Source of the DNA: Clostridia bacterium
GTDB taxonomy: Bacteria; Bacillota; Clostridia; Oscillospirales; Acutalibacteraceae
Assembly: GCA_017543285.1 (NCBI GenBank)
Contig: JAFYGK010000027.1
Coordinates: forward strand, 1-64,000
Length of the DNA: 64,000 nt
Reading direction: 5' to 3'
A program made the translations under genes and the position numbers. The notes beneath the pieces were generated by a model. It was not told where the DNA came from. It saw only the letters and a program-made list of their open reading frames with translations, and made no database searches. Shown piece after piece: positions 55,425-64,000 of this stretch (its first letter is position 1; each line of letters starts with the position of its first letter).

Positions 55425-55895
55425 ATGAGAGCAATTCTTCAAAGGTCCGCGTCCTCGGCAGTTACCGTGGACGGCAAAATAACCGGAAAAATCGAAAAAG
55501 GGCTGAACATCCTTCTGGGTGTGACCCATGACGATACAAAACGCGAAGCGGAATTATTAGCCAGAAAAACCGCCGAACTGCGCATATTCGAGGACGAAAA
55601 CGGCAAGATGAATCTGTCGGTAAACGACGTCGGCGGTTCTGCTCTCGTCATATCACAGTTTACGCTCTACGCCGACGCATCGCACGGAAGACGGCCCTCC
55701 TTCATAAAAGCCGCAAAACCGGATACAGCAAACGAATTATATGAATACTACTGCAAATGTCTCGGAGCCAACGGCATCGGGAATGTGCAGAAGGGCGTTT
55801 TCGGCGCGGACATGCAGGTGGAGATACATAACGACGGTCCTGTCACGATAATACTGGACACCGACGAACTTAAGCCAAAGTCGCAGAAAGGCTGA
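55425..55895 (+). CDS. dtd: D-aminoacyl-tRNA deacylase
   Basis: The protein has 156 residues. Motifs: RAILQRSASSAVTVDGK start, the SQFTLYADASHGRRPSF active-site box and the cross-subunit HNDGPVTIILD motif. Removes D-amino acids from mischarged tRNAs. AAAAAGGAG upstream. The next gene starts 3 bp after the stop. Confidence 0.96.
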   Translation: MRAILQRSASSAVTVDGKITGKIEKGLNILLGVTHDDTKREAELLARKTAELRIFEDENGKMNLSVNDVGGSALVISQFTLYADASHGRRPSFIKAAKPDTANELYEYYCKCLGANGIGNVQKGVFGADMQVEIHNDGPVTIILDTDELKPKSQKG

Positions 55896-55898
55896 AAA

Positions 55899-56543
55899 AT
55901 GACGGTACAGGTAATATACGTCGGCTTTATGCCGACCAACTGTTATATAATATACGACGAGCAGACAAGGCAGGCGGCGGTAATCGACCCGGGTTTTGAC
56001 TCCGGCAAAATAGCCGCCTCGATAATGGGCGGCTACACGGTAAAAATGATACTCCTCACCCATCCGCACTATGACCATTTCACCGCCTGCGAGGAGCTGC
56101 GCCAATTGCTCGGCGCCGACGTTTACTGCTATGGAACGGCCGTAAGGTTCATCGACGGCTCGGACAACACGATAAACGAAATCATCCGCAGACCGACTCC
56201 GCCGGTAAAGAATCCGATACCGCTCACCGACGGTCAGATAATCAGGGTCGGATCATTGGAAGTGCGCGTCATGTATACGCCGGGTCACTGCGAAGGCTCC
56301 TGCTGCTTTGTCGCGGGCAACGCTGTCTTCACCGGCGACTGCCTTTTCAAAGACAGCATCGGCCGCTGCGACCTGCCGACCGGAAACTACGGAATCATGC
56401 TCAAATCGCTCGCGAAGCTGAAGAAACTGTACAAAGCCGAGGGCGACAAGGAGGTGTTTCCCGGACATGGGGACAGCAGCAGGCTATCGTATGAAGTAAG
56501 ATTCAACCCTTACATCCGCGAATCGGACGCATTTATCGAATAA
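55899..56543 (+). CDS. MBL-fold metallo-hydrolase (glyoxalase II-like)
   Basis: The protein has 214 residues. The metal site is intact: LTHPHYDHFTAC (HxHxDH), H in TPGHCEGSCCF, D in VFTGDCLFKDSIGR and H in VFPGHGDSS. Dinuclear zinc hydrolase of the YcbL/glyoxalase II-like type, likely acting on thioesters. Coupled to dtd (3 bp). Confidence 0.92.
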   Translation: MTVQVIYVGFMPTNCYIIYDEQTRQAAVIDPGFDSGKIAASIMGGYTVKMILLTHPHYDHFTACEELRQLLGADVYCYGTAVRFIDGSDNTINEIIRRPTPPVKNPIPLTDGQIIRVGSLEVRVMYTPGHCEGSCCFVAGNAVFTGDCLFKDSIGRCDLPTGNYGIMLKSLAKLKKLYKAEGDKEVFPGHGDSSRLSYEVRFNPYIRESDAFIE

Positions 56544-56675
56544 AAACACGCGTCATTTTATTAAGCGGGTTGCCGCGGGCGACAAATCCGGGTTTCAGGC
56601 GTCGCCTCCTTCCGCTCTTCATTATTCATTTGCAAATCGAAATAAACCTGCAAACCGCAGCAAAGAAAAAAGATC

Positions 56676-58265
56676 ATGCTTTTAATCACAGACAATCATC
56701 CGTTCAGATATGAGACAGAGAATCTTTGCAGGGCGTTTTATCCGTATGAGAACATAAAAACGGTAAAATCCCTCAAGGAGATCGACAATAATAATACAAA
56801 CAGTAATATTCCTTCGGATTATGACAAAATCACCTGCTTTACCTCAATAAAAAAGCGGGATGACAGCATTTTCCTGCAGGCAAAACTGATAACTCCGCAG
56901 GGAGAGTATTGCAGCGAAAAGCGTCTTGCCGCGCCGGAAAAGTGTGATTTCCTGTCCGACGAATCGGGCGCAGACGCGCCAAAGCCGCGCGGCTTTCACA
57001 ACAAGGCAAAGGACACCTTTCGCGACAAATGCGAGCTTGTTCTGGCTCAGGCAATGTTTGACGTGCTGACTCGTGCGGTCGGCAAAAGACCCAAATGGGG
57101 CATTTCCACCGGCGTTCGTCCCGTCAAGCTGTTTTTTACTCTGCTCGACACCGAAAACGGCGAAGAGGGCGCTGTAAGGTATTTTCAGAATGAACTGCTT
57201 GTGAGCCGGGAGAAAACCGAGCTGACACGCAAGACCGCCGAAAAGCAAAAGCCCGTCCTCGCGCTCAGCCGACCCGATTCGTTCAGCCTGTACATTTCCG
57301 TTCCCTTTTGCCCCACACGCTGCGCCTATTGCTCCTTTGTGTCCCAGTCGATAGAAAAGGCGGCGCGGCTGATACCGAAATATGTCGAGCTGCTTTGCCG
57401 GGAGATCGAGATAACCGGAAGCATTGCGGAAAAGCTTGGACTGCGGCTGGAAACGGTATACTTCGGCGGAGGGACCCCGACTAGCCTGACGGCGCACCAG
57501 CTTGATGAAATAATGCTCGCCGTCGAGCGCAGCTTTGATATGTCCCGTCTGCGCGAATACACCGTAGAGGCGGGACGGCCGGACACCATCACCGGCGACA
57601 AACTGCAAACTCTCAAGGATCACAGCGTCGGGAGGATAAGCGTTAATCCGCAAACACTCAGCGACGAGGTGCTGCAGGCGATCGGCCGCCGTCATACCGC
57701 GCAGCAGGCGGTAGACGCATTTATTCTGGCGAAAAAATATGGTTTTGACATTAATATGGATATTATCGCCGGCCTGCCGCTCGATACCCTCGGCAGCTTC
57801 CGAAACACCGTTGATACCCTTTTGTCCATGCAGCCGCACAATCTCACCGTGCATACGCTGAGCATGAAGCGGTCCTCCGCGCTCACCAAATCGGGCGCCC
57901 ATCCCTCCGATGAGCAGATTAGCCAAATGCTCGACAGCGCGGCGGACAGGCTCGACGCCGCCGGATTCTATCCGTACTATCTCTACCGTCAGAGCAGGAT
58001 CCTGGGCAATCAGGAAAACACAGGATGGACCGTTCCCGGAAAGGAATGTCTTTACAACATCTACATCATGGATGAAACCCATACTATATTGGCCTGCGGC
58101 GCGTCGGCCGTCACCAAACTGCGACAGCCTCACGCAAACCGCATCGAGCGCATATTCAATTACAAGTTTCCATATGAATATAACGATAAATTCGACATTC
58201 TTATGCAGCGAAAGGAACAGATAACCGGGTTTTATGAAGGATTCAGCAATATCGAAAATAAATGA
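56676..58265 (+). CDS. hemZ: Coproporphyrinogen dehydrogenase HemZ
   Basis: The protein has 529 residues. An N-terminal extension of about 160 residues (WGISTGVRPVKLFF) is typical for HemZ. Radical SAM CPTRCAYCSF with the ISVPFCPTRC entry, YFGGGTPTSL, VNPQTLSDEVL and MDIIAGLPLDT follow. The C-terminal YLYRQSRI...NTGWT and ILACGASAVTKL match the HemN-type end. It acts in anaerobic haem-related porphyrin oxidation, although many Clostridia with hemZ lack complete haem synthesis, so its real role may differ. Confidence 0.95.
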   Translation: MLLITDNHPFRYETENLCRAFYPYENIKTVKSLKEIDNNNTNSNIPSDYDKITCFTSIKKRDDSIFLQAKLITPQGEYCSEKRLAAPEKCDFLSDESGADAPKPRGFHNKAKDTFRDKCELVLAQAMFDVLTRAVGKRPKWGISTGVRPVKLFFTLLDTENGEEGAVRYFQNELLVSREKTELTRKTAEKQKPVLALSRPDSFSLYISVPFCPTRCAYCSFVSQSIEKAARLIPKYVELLCREIEITGSIAEKLGLRLETVYFGGGTPTSLTAHQLDEIMLAVERSFDMSRLREYTVEAGRPDTITGDKLQTLKDHSVGRISVNPQTLSDEVLQAIGRRHTAQQAVDAFILAKKYGFDINMDIIAGLPLDTLGSFRNTVDTLLSMQPHNLTVHTLSMKRSSALTKSGAHPSDEQISQMLDSAADRLDAAGFYPYYLYRQSRILGNQENTGWTVPGKECLYNIYIMDETHTILACGASAVTKLRQPHANRIERIFNYKFPYEYNDKFDILMQRKEQITGFYEGFSNIENK

Positions 58266-59157
58266 AGTAAATCTTATTAATGAAATGCTGCTGCGCGATC
58301 CGTTTTCTCTCGCGGCGGCGGCGCGTGATTATTATTTTTCTCAGGTCACCGCTGCGGCCGATTCAATCGCAGGCAGCTTTCCCGAAAGGCGCGTTGTTCT
58401 GTGCGGCGGCGCCTCCGGCTCGGGCAAGACAACTACTGCGCACAACATCGCAAAGAGTCTGGAGCGACACGGGCTCCACGGGGAAATAATCTCGCTGGAC
58501 AATTTCTATTTCGGCATTGACAAGGCTCCCAGACTGCCTGACGGCAGCTATGACTATGAGTCGGTCGATGCTCTCGACCTGGCCGGACTTGATAACTGCA
58601 TCGGCACGCTTCTGCGCGACGGTACGGCCATGCTTCCCGTATTTGATTTTATTGCCGATATGCCGTCGGAAGAGGGGCGGCAAATGGATATAGATCCGAA
58701 TGACGTTATTATTTTAGAGGGTATACACGCGCAGAATCCCAGGCTGAAAAACGCCGTTGCCGGAGTGAATACGCTCAATCTGTTCATATCGGTTGAAAGG
58801 GGCTTTTTCGACAACGGCCGGCAGATACTTTCCCCAAAGGATATCCGTCTCATCCGCCGCCTTGTGCGCGATCTTAAATTCCGCGGCTCATCTTTTTCCA
58901 ATACTCACGAAATGTGGAGGCAGGTTTCCGTCTCAGAGGATGTCGGCATATTTCCGTTTAAGGGGGAAGCCGATATTATTATAGACACATTTCACTGCTT
59001 CGAGCCGTGCCTGATGAAAAACTTCGTCATGAAAGGCGCCGCGAAGGAACCGGAAAACCCGTCGACCCGCAGGCTGCTGGACGCCCTCGGCCGTTTTGCC
59101 TGCGTCGGAAGCGATGTGCTTTCGCAAGACTGCCTTTTGCACGAATTCGTCGGATAG
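58234..59157 (+). CDS. Uridine-kinase-like P-loop nucleoside kinase
   Basis: The protein has 307 residues. It overlaps the end of hemZ by 32 bp, so translation is coupled. P-loop GGASGSGKTTT (about 58-68), substrate region SLDNFYFG, Walker B IILEGIHAQNP and the lid RLVRDLKFRG. Clostridial genomes often carry this long form, sometimes annotated as nucleoside kinase. It lacks the TGS domain seen in the larger variants. Substrate probably uridine/cytidine; not proven. Confidence 0.88.
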   Translation: MKDSAISKINEVNLINEMLLRDPFSLAAAARDYYFSQVTAAADSIAGSFPERRVVLCGGASGSGKTTTAHNIAKSLERHGLHGEIISLDNFYFGIDKAPRLPDGSYDYESVDALDLAGLDNCIGTLLRDGTAMLPVFDFIADMPSEEGRQMDIDPNDVIILEGIHAQNPRLKNAVAGVNTLNLFISVERGFFDNGRQILSPKDIRLIRRLVRDLKFRGSSFSNTHEMWRQVSVSEDVGIFPFKGEADIIIDTFHCFEPCLMKNFVMKGAAKEPENPSTRRLLDALGRFACVGSDVLSQDCLLHEFVG

Positions 59158-59254
59158 GCCTTATATTTATCTTAATTTTTGCCTGTTTTACTTGCATTAT
59201 ATATCCTGTTACTATATAATTATTTATTGAATTACAGAAAAAATGGAGAATGAT

Positions 59255-60013
59255 ATGACTGACGAGCTTGTTATCGGACTTATCATAGCCGATGAAATGG
59301 AATTTGAGCCGTTTTGCGAGACCGCCAAAAAAAGAGCGGCTGTCGAAAAGGGGTATCTCTTCGATACTCTGAGCGACTACTTTGATGACAACAGGATCTG
59401 CGAATGTTCCTTTGAGGGGGAGAGTTCTCCCGAGGGCGACGGCTGCGTTTTCAGGATCGCCGCCGTGCGCTGCGGAATAGGAAAGGTCAACGCCGCGTTC
59501 GCGGCGTCCGTTCTCGGAGCCGTCTGCGGAGTTGACATCATTCTCAATGTCGGTCTGTCGGGCGCCGTCAAGGGCGTCAGACGCGGCGATATAGTCGTCG
59601 GTACAAGCTACACCGAGGCCGATATGGATCTTACTCCCCTCGGTCTTGAGGTCGGAATCAAGCCCGGAGAAAAAACCAACATCTACGGCACGGATGAAAA
59701 CGCGCTTATCATGTTCAGGGATACTGTTGAAAACGCCGTCTGCGCCCCCATCGGCTGCGGAGATTTTTTCCTCGCCGGAGACAGAAAACAGTTTTATATC
59801 GACAATTTTGATATTGCCGCATTCGATATGGAGACAGGCGCCATTGCCTGCGTATGCCACAAGCTTGGCATACCCTTTCAGTCGGTCAGAAAGGTCAGCG
59901 ACGACAGCGACGACTGCAGGGATCAGTACCGCGAAATGAACGAAAGGCGTGAACAGCACCTTTCCAATATCCTCTTTGACGCTCTTTGTAAAAAGGGCTG
60001 TATCCTGCTTTGA
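59255..60013 (+). CDS. 5'-methylthioadenosine/S-adenosylhomocysteine nucleosidase-like protein
   Basis: The protein has 252 residues from ATG 59255; GGAG at 59245-59248 favours this start over an ATG at 59243. Phosphorylase/nucleosidase fold: RCGIGKVNAAFAASVL, NVGLSGAVKG, FDMETGAIACVCH with the catalytic Glu and the SDDSDD active-site end. It probably recycles MTA/SAH or a related nucleoside. An insert of about 20 residues near 35-60 is longer than in classic MTAN. Confidence 0.88.
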   Translation: MTDELVIGLIIADEMEFEPFCETAKKRAAVEKGYLFDTLSDYFDDNRICECSFEGESSPEGDGCVFRIAAVRCGIGKVNAAFAASVLGAVCGVDIILNVGLSGAVKGVRRGDIVVGTSYTEADMDLTPLGLEVGIKPGEKTNIYGTDENALIMFRDTVENAVCAPIGCGDFFLAGDRKQFYIDNFDIAAFDMETGAIACVCHKLGIPFQSVRKVSDDSDDCRDQYREMNERREQHLSNILFDALCKKGCILL

Positions 60014-60095
60014 ACGCCCGCCTTCAGTCGGAAGGCGCAATGCGGTCAGACGGTCGCGGTCGTGGCCGACAGTACGAAAGGAATGACTGACATAT

Positions 60096-61877
60096 ATGGC
60101 AAAAAAGAACAAACAGACCAGCCAGAATTTTTTACAGGGCTCATTAGTGCTTCTCATAGCCATGGGCATCGGAAAGGTCATAGGCGCGCTGTTCAAGCTC
60201 CCTCTGACCAATATGCTCGGAGAAATAGGCATAGGATATTTTACGTTAGCCTATAATTTCTTTGTAATATTCCAAACCATAGCTGTCGCGGGTTTTCCTT
60301 CGGCCATTGCGCGAATGGTGGCAAGCTCTGTCGCGCAGAAGCGTTACAGGGATGTAAACCGGATCTATAACGTCGCGCTGAAGATTTTCCTTGTTACCGG
60401 CACGGTATGTACCGTCGCCATGTTCATCGGATCGTTTATCTACGCCAACGTATTCCTCAAAAACGTAAACTATCTTCCCGCACTGCTCGTCATGTGTCCC
60501 TGCGTCTTCTTCTGCTGTATGATGAGCGTAAACAGGGGCTATTTCCAGGGCCTGAGAAATATGAAGCCGACAGCCTATTCGCAGGTCATCGAGGCTCTGT
60601 GCAAGCTGCTGCTCGGTCTGTTCTTCGCAAGCTCGATCATAAAGATCGGCATGAACCAGTACGCCGAAACCGGCGTCGTTTTCGGAACCCCCGTCACCAA
60701 TCCCGAGGACGCCAATATCGCGACCCTTCCCTACGCCTCCGCTGCCGCCATTCTTGCAGTCACCATCGGTACGATGGTCGGAACGGCGTTTCTCATGTTC
60801 AGAAAGCGCAGATCAAGAAACGAGATCACCCACGAGATGATAACGGCTTCTCCTCTGCCCGCTCCCGACAGAATGATTTTCAAGGGGCTTCTGGCCCTCG
60901 CCATCCCGGTTGCTCTGGCGGCGCTGGCAAACAATCTTTCCACTCTGATAGACACCTTTACAATACAGGGCAGCCTTAAATCGCTCATAGAAAACAGCCC
61001 TGACAAAATGCAGCAGTATTACGGAAAGTATGTCGAACTTGGCGGCGATATGCTCACCTTTATCTGGGGCGCGTATTCCGGTCTGGCGATGACCATGTTC
61101 AACCTTGTACCGACCCTGACCTCCAGCTTCGGCGTTTCGGCCCTGCCGGCGGACACTTCTTCATGGGCGGTCGGAGATACGAAAGAAACAAAAAAGAGCA
61201 TCGAATCCATCCTCAGAATAACAACCCTTGTCGGCGTGCCCTGCGGTCTGGGACTCACCGTGCTTGCAAATGAGATTCTCTCGCTGCTGTTCAGCAGAAC
61301 GCCCGGCGGCGTCGAGGTGGCGACCCCCATACTGCAAATGCTCGGCATAACCGTCATCGTTGTCGCTCTGGCGACTCCGATACACGCCATTTTGCAGGCA
61401 ATAGGCAAGGCGTCCTTTATTGTAAAGGCGCTGCTCATAACCGCCGTGATAAAATTCCTGTTCAATTATTTCCTTGTTTCGGTTCCCGAGTTCAATATAA
61501 ACGCCGCTCCGATAGGCACCTTTGTAAGCTATGTTTTCCTCATTGGCGCCGATCTTATGTGTCTAAGATCCACTACAGGAATAAAGATAAACAAGTTCTC
61601 TGTTTCTGTCAAACCGCTCATCGCCGGCATTATCTGCGCTGCGTCGGCGTGGGTCGTCAATTTCGGTTTAAAGCGCGTCATCGGCGACAGGGTCATCGAG
61701 ATTGCCGGACGCAACGTGACCGGCATCATCTGCGTCGCAGGAGCAATCATTGCAGCGGTCATCGTATATATTATTGCCGTGCTGCTCATCAGAGCCATAA
61801 CAAAGGATGATGTGGTAATGCTGCCCAAGGGTGAAAAGCTGGCGGCATTCCTGGAGAAGAGGCATCTGCTCGGATAA
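60096..61877 (+). CDS. MOP-superfamily flippase (SpoVB/MurJ-like)
   Basis: The protein has 593 residues with about 14 hydrophobic helices. Family entry FLQGSLVLLIAMGIGKVIGALFKLP split over the first helix, then MSVNRGYFQGLRNMKPTAYSQ, the motif of the SpoVB/YtgP group. Two long loops (about 205-225 and 315-345) are atypical in size. It may move lipid-linked cell-wall precursors, or act in spore cortex synthesis, consistent with a spore former. Confidence 0.9.
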   Translation: MAKKNKQTSQNFLQGSLVLLIAMGIGKVIGALFKLPLTNMLGEIGIGYFTLAYNFFVIFQTIAVAGFPSAIARMVASSVAQKRYRDVNRIYNVALKIFLVTGTVCTVAMFIGSFIYANVFLKNVNYLPALLVMCPCVFFCCMMSVNRGYFQGLRNMKPTAYSQVIEALCKLLLGLFFASSIIKIGMNQYAETGVVFGTPVTNPEDANIATLPYASAAAILAVTIGTMVGTAFLMFRKRRSRNEITHEMITASPLPAPDRMIFKGLLALAIPVALAALANNLSTLIDTFTIQGSLKSLIENSPDKMQQYYGKYVELGGDMLTFIWGAYSGLAMTMFNLVPTLTSSFGVSALPADTSSWAVGDTKETKKSIESILRITTLVGVPCGLGLTVLANEILSLLFSRTPGGVEVATPILQMLGITVIVVALATPIHAILQAIGKASFIVKALLITAVIKFLFNYFLVSVPEFNINAAPIGTFVSYVFLIGADLMCLRSTTGIKINKFSVSVKPLIAGIICAASAWVVNFGLKRVIGDRVIEIAGRNVTGIICVAGAIIAAVIVYIIAVLLIRAITKDDVVMLPKGEKLAAFLEKRHLLG

Positions 61878-62016
61878 AATCAGGGTTGAACTCTGTATTT
61901 GTCCGTATTTATTCAGCGCTTAATACCAAAACGCATTTCGGTCATCGGGAAACCGGCGTTTTCGCTGCTCCGGATGACCGTTGGCATAAATAATCGTTAA
62001 ACAGCCGGAGAAACAT

Positions 62017-62832
62017 ATGATTAAGGATTTTACATTCAAAGACAGGTACGATATAAACGACCTTCTGGAGATTATGACGGCGCTGCGCTCTCCCGGAGGA
62101 TGTCCGTGGGACGCCGAACAGGATCACAAAAGCATCAGAAAGGATTTCATCGAGGAAACCTATGAAGCCATAGAGGCCATAGACAACGACGATCCGGTGC
62201 TTCTTCAGGAGGAACTGGGCGACGTTCTTTTGCAGGTGGTTTTTCACAGCGAAATCGAGCGCGAAAAGGGAGTTTTTGATTTTTCCGACGTTGCCGACGG
62301 CATATGCAAAAAACTGATCGAGCGCCATCCCCATGTTTTCGGTGACGTCAGAGTAAACGGCAGCGACGAGGTACTCGTCAACTGGGACAGAATAAAGCAG
62401 CGCACCAAGGGGCAAAAAAAGCAGAGCGACTCCATGCTGAGCGTTCCCAAACAGTTTCCCGCTCTCATGCGTGCGCAGAAAATACAGCACAAAGCGGCAA
62501 AGGTCGGCTTTGACTGGGACGATGTTTCGGGTGCGCTTGAGCGTCTTGAATCGGAAATATCCGAATTAAAGCAGGCAATAAAAAACGGCGGCGCGCAGGA
62601 GCAAAGTGACGAGCTTGGAGACGTTCTTTTTTCCGCCGTCAATGTCGCCCGGTTTATCGGCGCCGAAAGCGAAAAGGCTCTGAGCGATTCCACCGATAAA
62701 TTTCTCAACAGATTTATCATTGTGGAAAGGCTGGCAAGGGAAGCGGGGCGCGATATGACTGACATGACCCTCGCGGAGCTTGACGAGTTGTGGGACAGGG
62801 CAAAGCTCGAAGCGGGGACGCCGCAGAGGTAA
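62017..62832 (+). CDS. mazG: Nucleoside triphosphate pyrophosphohydrolase MazG
   Basis: The protein has 271 residues in the double MazG layout. First domain: LRSPGGCPWDAEQDHKSIRK, EETYEAIEAID and EELGDVLLQVVFH (metal-binding Glu/Asp). Second domain: AAKVGFDWDD and SDELGDVLFSAVNVARF. The enzyme cleans up non-canonical NTPs. A strong terminator follows 120 bp later. Confidence 0.96.
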   Translation: MIKDFTFKDRYDINDLLEIMTALRSPGGCPWDAEQDHKSIRKDFIEETYEAIEAIDNDDPVLLQEELGDVLLQVVFHSEIEREKGVFDFSDVADGICKKLIERHPHVFGDVRVNGSDEVLVNWDRIKQRTKGQKKQSDSMLSVPKQFPALMRAQKIQHKAAKVGFDWDDVSGALERLESEISELKQAIKNGGAQEQSDELGDVLFSAVNVARFIGAESEKALSDSTDKFLNRFIIVERLAREAGRDMTDMTLAELDELWDRAKLEAGTPQR

Positions 62833-62952
62833 TCCCTGCGCGGCGTTTTCCTTTGGTCCCGGGACTTGCAGGCATTTTCTTCATGGATCAAAGATCATCG
62901 ACGCAGGCTTTTGTCCCGTAAGACACAAAAAACATATTTCAAAGCAAACTTT

Positions 62953-62995
62953 AAGACCATGCTCCGCTTCAATCAGAGCATGGTCTTTCTTTGTG
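62953..62995 (+). terminator. Terminator after mazG, shared with the deacetylase
   Basis: AAGACCATGCTC (62953-62964) pairs with GAGCATGGTCTT (62976-62987), then TCTTTG. The two converging genes end on either side. Confidence 0.88.
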
Positions 62996-63011
62996 TTATT
63001 GGTTTTTCCGG

Positions 63012-64000
63012 TTATTCCTCGTTCCGGGAGGACTCCTGCTGTTCCTGCTGCGCCTGCTGTTCCTGCTGCGCCTGCTGTTCCTGCTGCTCCTCAAGCAATC
63101 TGTAGTATTCTCTTATCTGGAGCATTTCATCAACAGTGACAAACTGATATCCCTTGTCCTTCAGTCTGGGAATAACTATTGCGGCGGCGTCAACCGAGGT
63201 CTCGTAAAGGTCGTGCAGCAGAATTATCTTGCGGTTGCCGTATTTGTTCATTATGTTTCTTACCACCGTGTCGGTGTCGCGGTATTTCCAGTCTTCGGGA
63301 TCAACATCCCAGTAAACGACGTTCATATCATGGAACTGCCTGACCGACTTGATCCAGATTCCTCCGGGCGGTCTGAAGGTGGTCGGGGTGACGCCGATGA
63401 TCTCCCTGATGGCCTCGTTGCATTTGTTGATGTTTTCCCACTTCTCATCATCGGACCACGCAACCCTCATGTAGGAATGATCCCATGAATGGTTGGCTAC
63501 CTCGTGACCTCTTTCGTATTCGTCCTTGAGTATGTCAGAATAGGTATTCAGACGCTCTCCGACGACGAAGAAGGTCGCCTTTATTTCGTTTTTGTCGAGA
63601 ATATCGAGCAGCTTTCTGGTATGTCTGCTGGGTCCGTCGTCAAAGGTTATGGCAAGGAACTTGTCGTTGCCCTTTTCGATCTCCTTCATCCACCACGGCG
63701 TGTCGTCGATCTTCGTTACGGCAATGGTGTACTGCTTGGAATAGAGCTTGCTCGGAGACGTGACCGAAACCGTGACGGTATTTTCGCCCAATTCGAGACC
63801 GTCCGCGCCCTCTATCTTTATCTCAGCGTCCGGCTCAACGGCCGTCGCGTCGATATCGAGGCTTTCCACGCTGTTGCCGACCTCAAGGGTATACTCGAGA
63901 TTGTCCGCGGAAAATTCCGGCGTAAGCTCGATATCGCCAATAGAAAGTCCGGAAAGCTCGCAGTTGTCGCTGGCAAGCCTCCTGGCGTTGATATGATATG
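63012..64000 (-). CDS. Polysaccharide deacetylase with cadherin-like beta-sandwich domain (5' end outside the window)
   Basis: The frame is open to the window edge, so the N-terminus lies outside; a GTG at 63869 is only internal. Visible first is a cadherin-like beta-sandwich (LSGLSIGDIELTPEFSADN, then LEVGNSVESL...YTIAVTK). The NodB deacetylase core follows: AITFDDGPS, HEVANHSWDH, RPPGG, VYWDVDPEDW and ILLHD, all metal and catalytic residues present. The last about 25 residues are QQEQQAQQ-type repeats. It should deacetylate peptidoglycan or another surface glycan outside the cell. Confidence 0.92.
   Translation of the reverse strand, partial: YHINARRLASDNCELSGLSIGDIELTPEFSADNLEYTLEVGNSVESLDIDATAVEPDAEIKIEGADGLELGENTVTVSVTSPSKLYSKQYTIAVTKIDDTPWWMKEIEKGNDKFLAITFDDGPSRHTRKLLDILDKNEIKATFFVVGERLNTYSDILKDEYERGHEVANHSWDHSYMRVAWSDDEKWENINKCNEAIREIIGVTPTTFRPPGGIWIKSVRQFHDMNVVYWDVDPEDWKYRDTDTVVRNIMNKYGNRKIILLHDLYETSVDAAAIVIPRLKDKGYQFVTVDEMLQIREYYRLLEEQQEQQAQQEQQAQQEQQESSRNEE

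Noticed and set aside
56844..58133. A 429-codon minus-strand open frame
   Set aside because: Antisense of hemZ, with no recognisable domain.
63027..63095. CRISPR- or satellite-like CTG-rich repeats
   Set aside because: They encode the Gln-rich tail of the deacetylase in frame, without spacers.

Overview
The window comes from a spore-forming, Gram-positive anaerobe of the class Clostridia, most likely Oscillospirales/Ruminococcaceae-like. The evidence is a spoIIGA-sigE pair, pyruvate phosphate dikinase, HemZ, a SpoVB-type flippase, and the gene order recJ - relA - dtd - MBL hydrolase - hemZ - uridine-kinase-like, together with TTG starts and strong GGAGG ribosome sites. No species can be named from the sequence alone.

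Positions 1-26.8 kb are accessory DNA. A tRNA-Ser(GGA) carries a decayed IS21 fragment on its 5' flank and is followed by a MerR/TipAS regulator with the 19-bp-spacer promoter typical of MerR targets. Next is a visibly AT-rich operon (about 2.0-8.1 kb) of the His-Xaa-Ser (Hxs) type: hxsD, a second shorter HxsD-like gene, an A24 prepilin-peptidase-like membrane protease, the radical SAM pair hxsC and hxsB, a membrane-anchored MORN-repeat protein and a small membrane or secreted protein with a 60-residue His-x-Ser repeat tract. The two radical SAM enzymes presumably modify the His-x-Ser protein, and the protease may process it or the MORN protein. The protease reading frame carries an in-frame TAA that removes its last predicted helix. 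An intact IS256-family element with 8-bp target duplications separates this operon from what looks like its terminator.

A type I restriction-modification operon (hsdM-hsdS-hsdR) with a GmrSD-like DUF262/HNH gene as fourth member lies on the minus strand (9.8-17.8 kb). From 18 to 26.6 kb is an integrative mobilizable element: tnpV, several families of direct and inverted repeats, a RepA-like ATPase flanked by two copies of an iteron-like block, a candidate oriT, mobC, a relaxase, a ParB-like protein, an excisionase and a tyrosine integrase next to tRNA-Leu(CAA). A truncated second tRNA-Leu copy lies 150 bp beyond.

From 26.9 kb on, the window is chromosomal core. spoIIGA-sigE sits behind a promoter with the unusual 22-bp spacer known from B. 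subtilis spoIIG. ppdK follows in the opposite direction. A long minus-strand run (31.8-48.7 kb) holds small regulatory, membrane and enzyme genes: a lipoprotein, DUF523, DUF1295, an XRE regulator, GyrI-like, DUF3267, an ABC exporter, an Imm32-like protein, GNAT, CmpB-like, HD, VOC, an alpha/beta hydrolase, rlmD and hisH. A plus-strand run (49-62.8 kb) holds an alpha-oxoamine synthase, recJ, relA/spoT, dtd, an MBL hydrolase, hemZ, a uridine-kinase-like gene, an MTA/SAH nucleosidase-like gene, a flippase and mazG. The window ends inside a polysaccharide deacetylase that carries a cadherin-like beta-sandwich domain and a Gln-rich tail.
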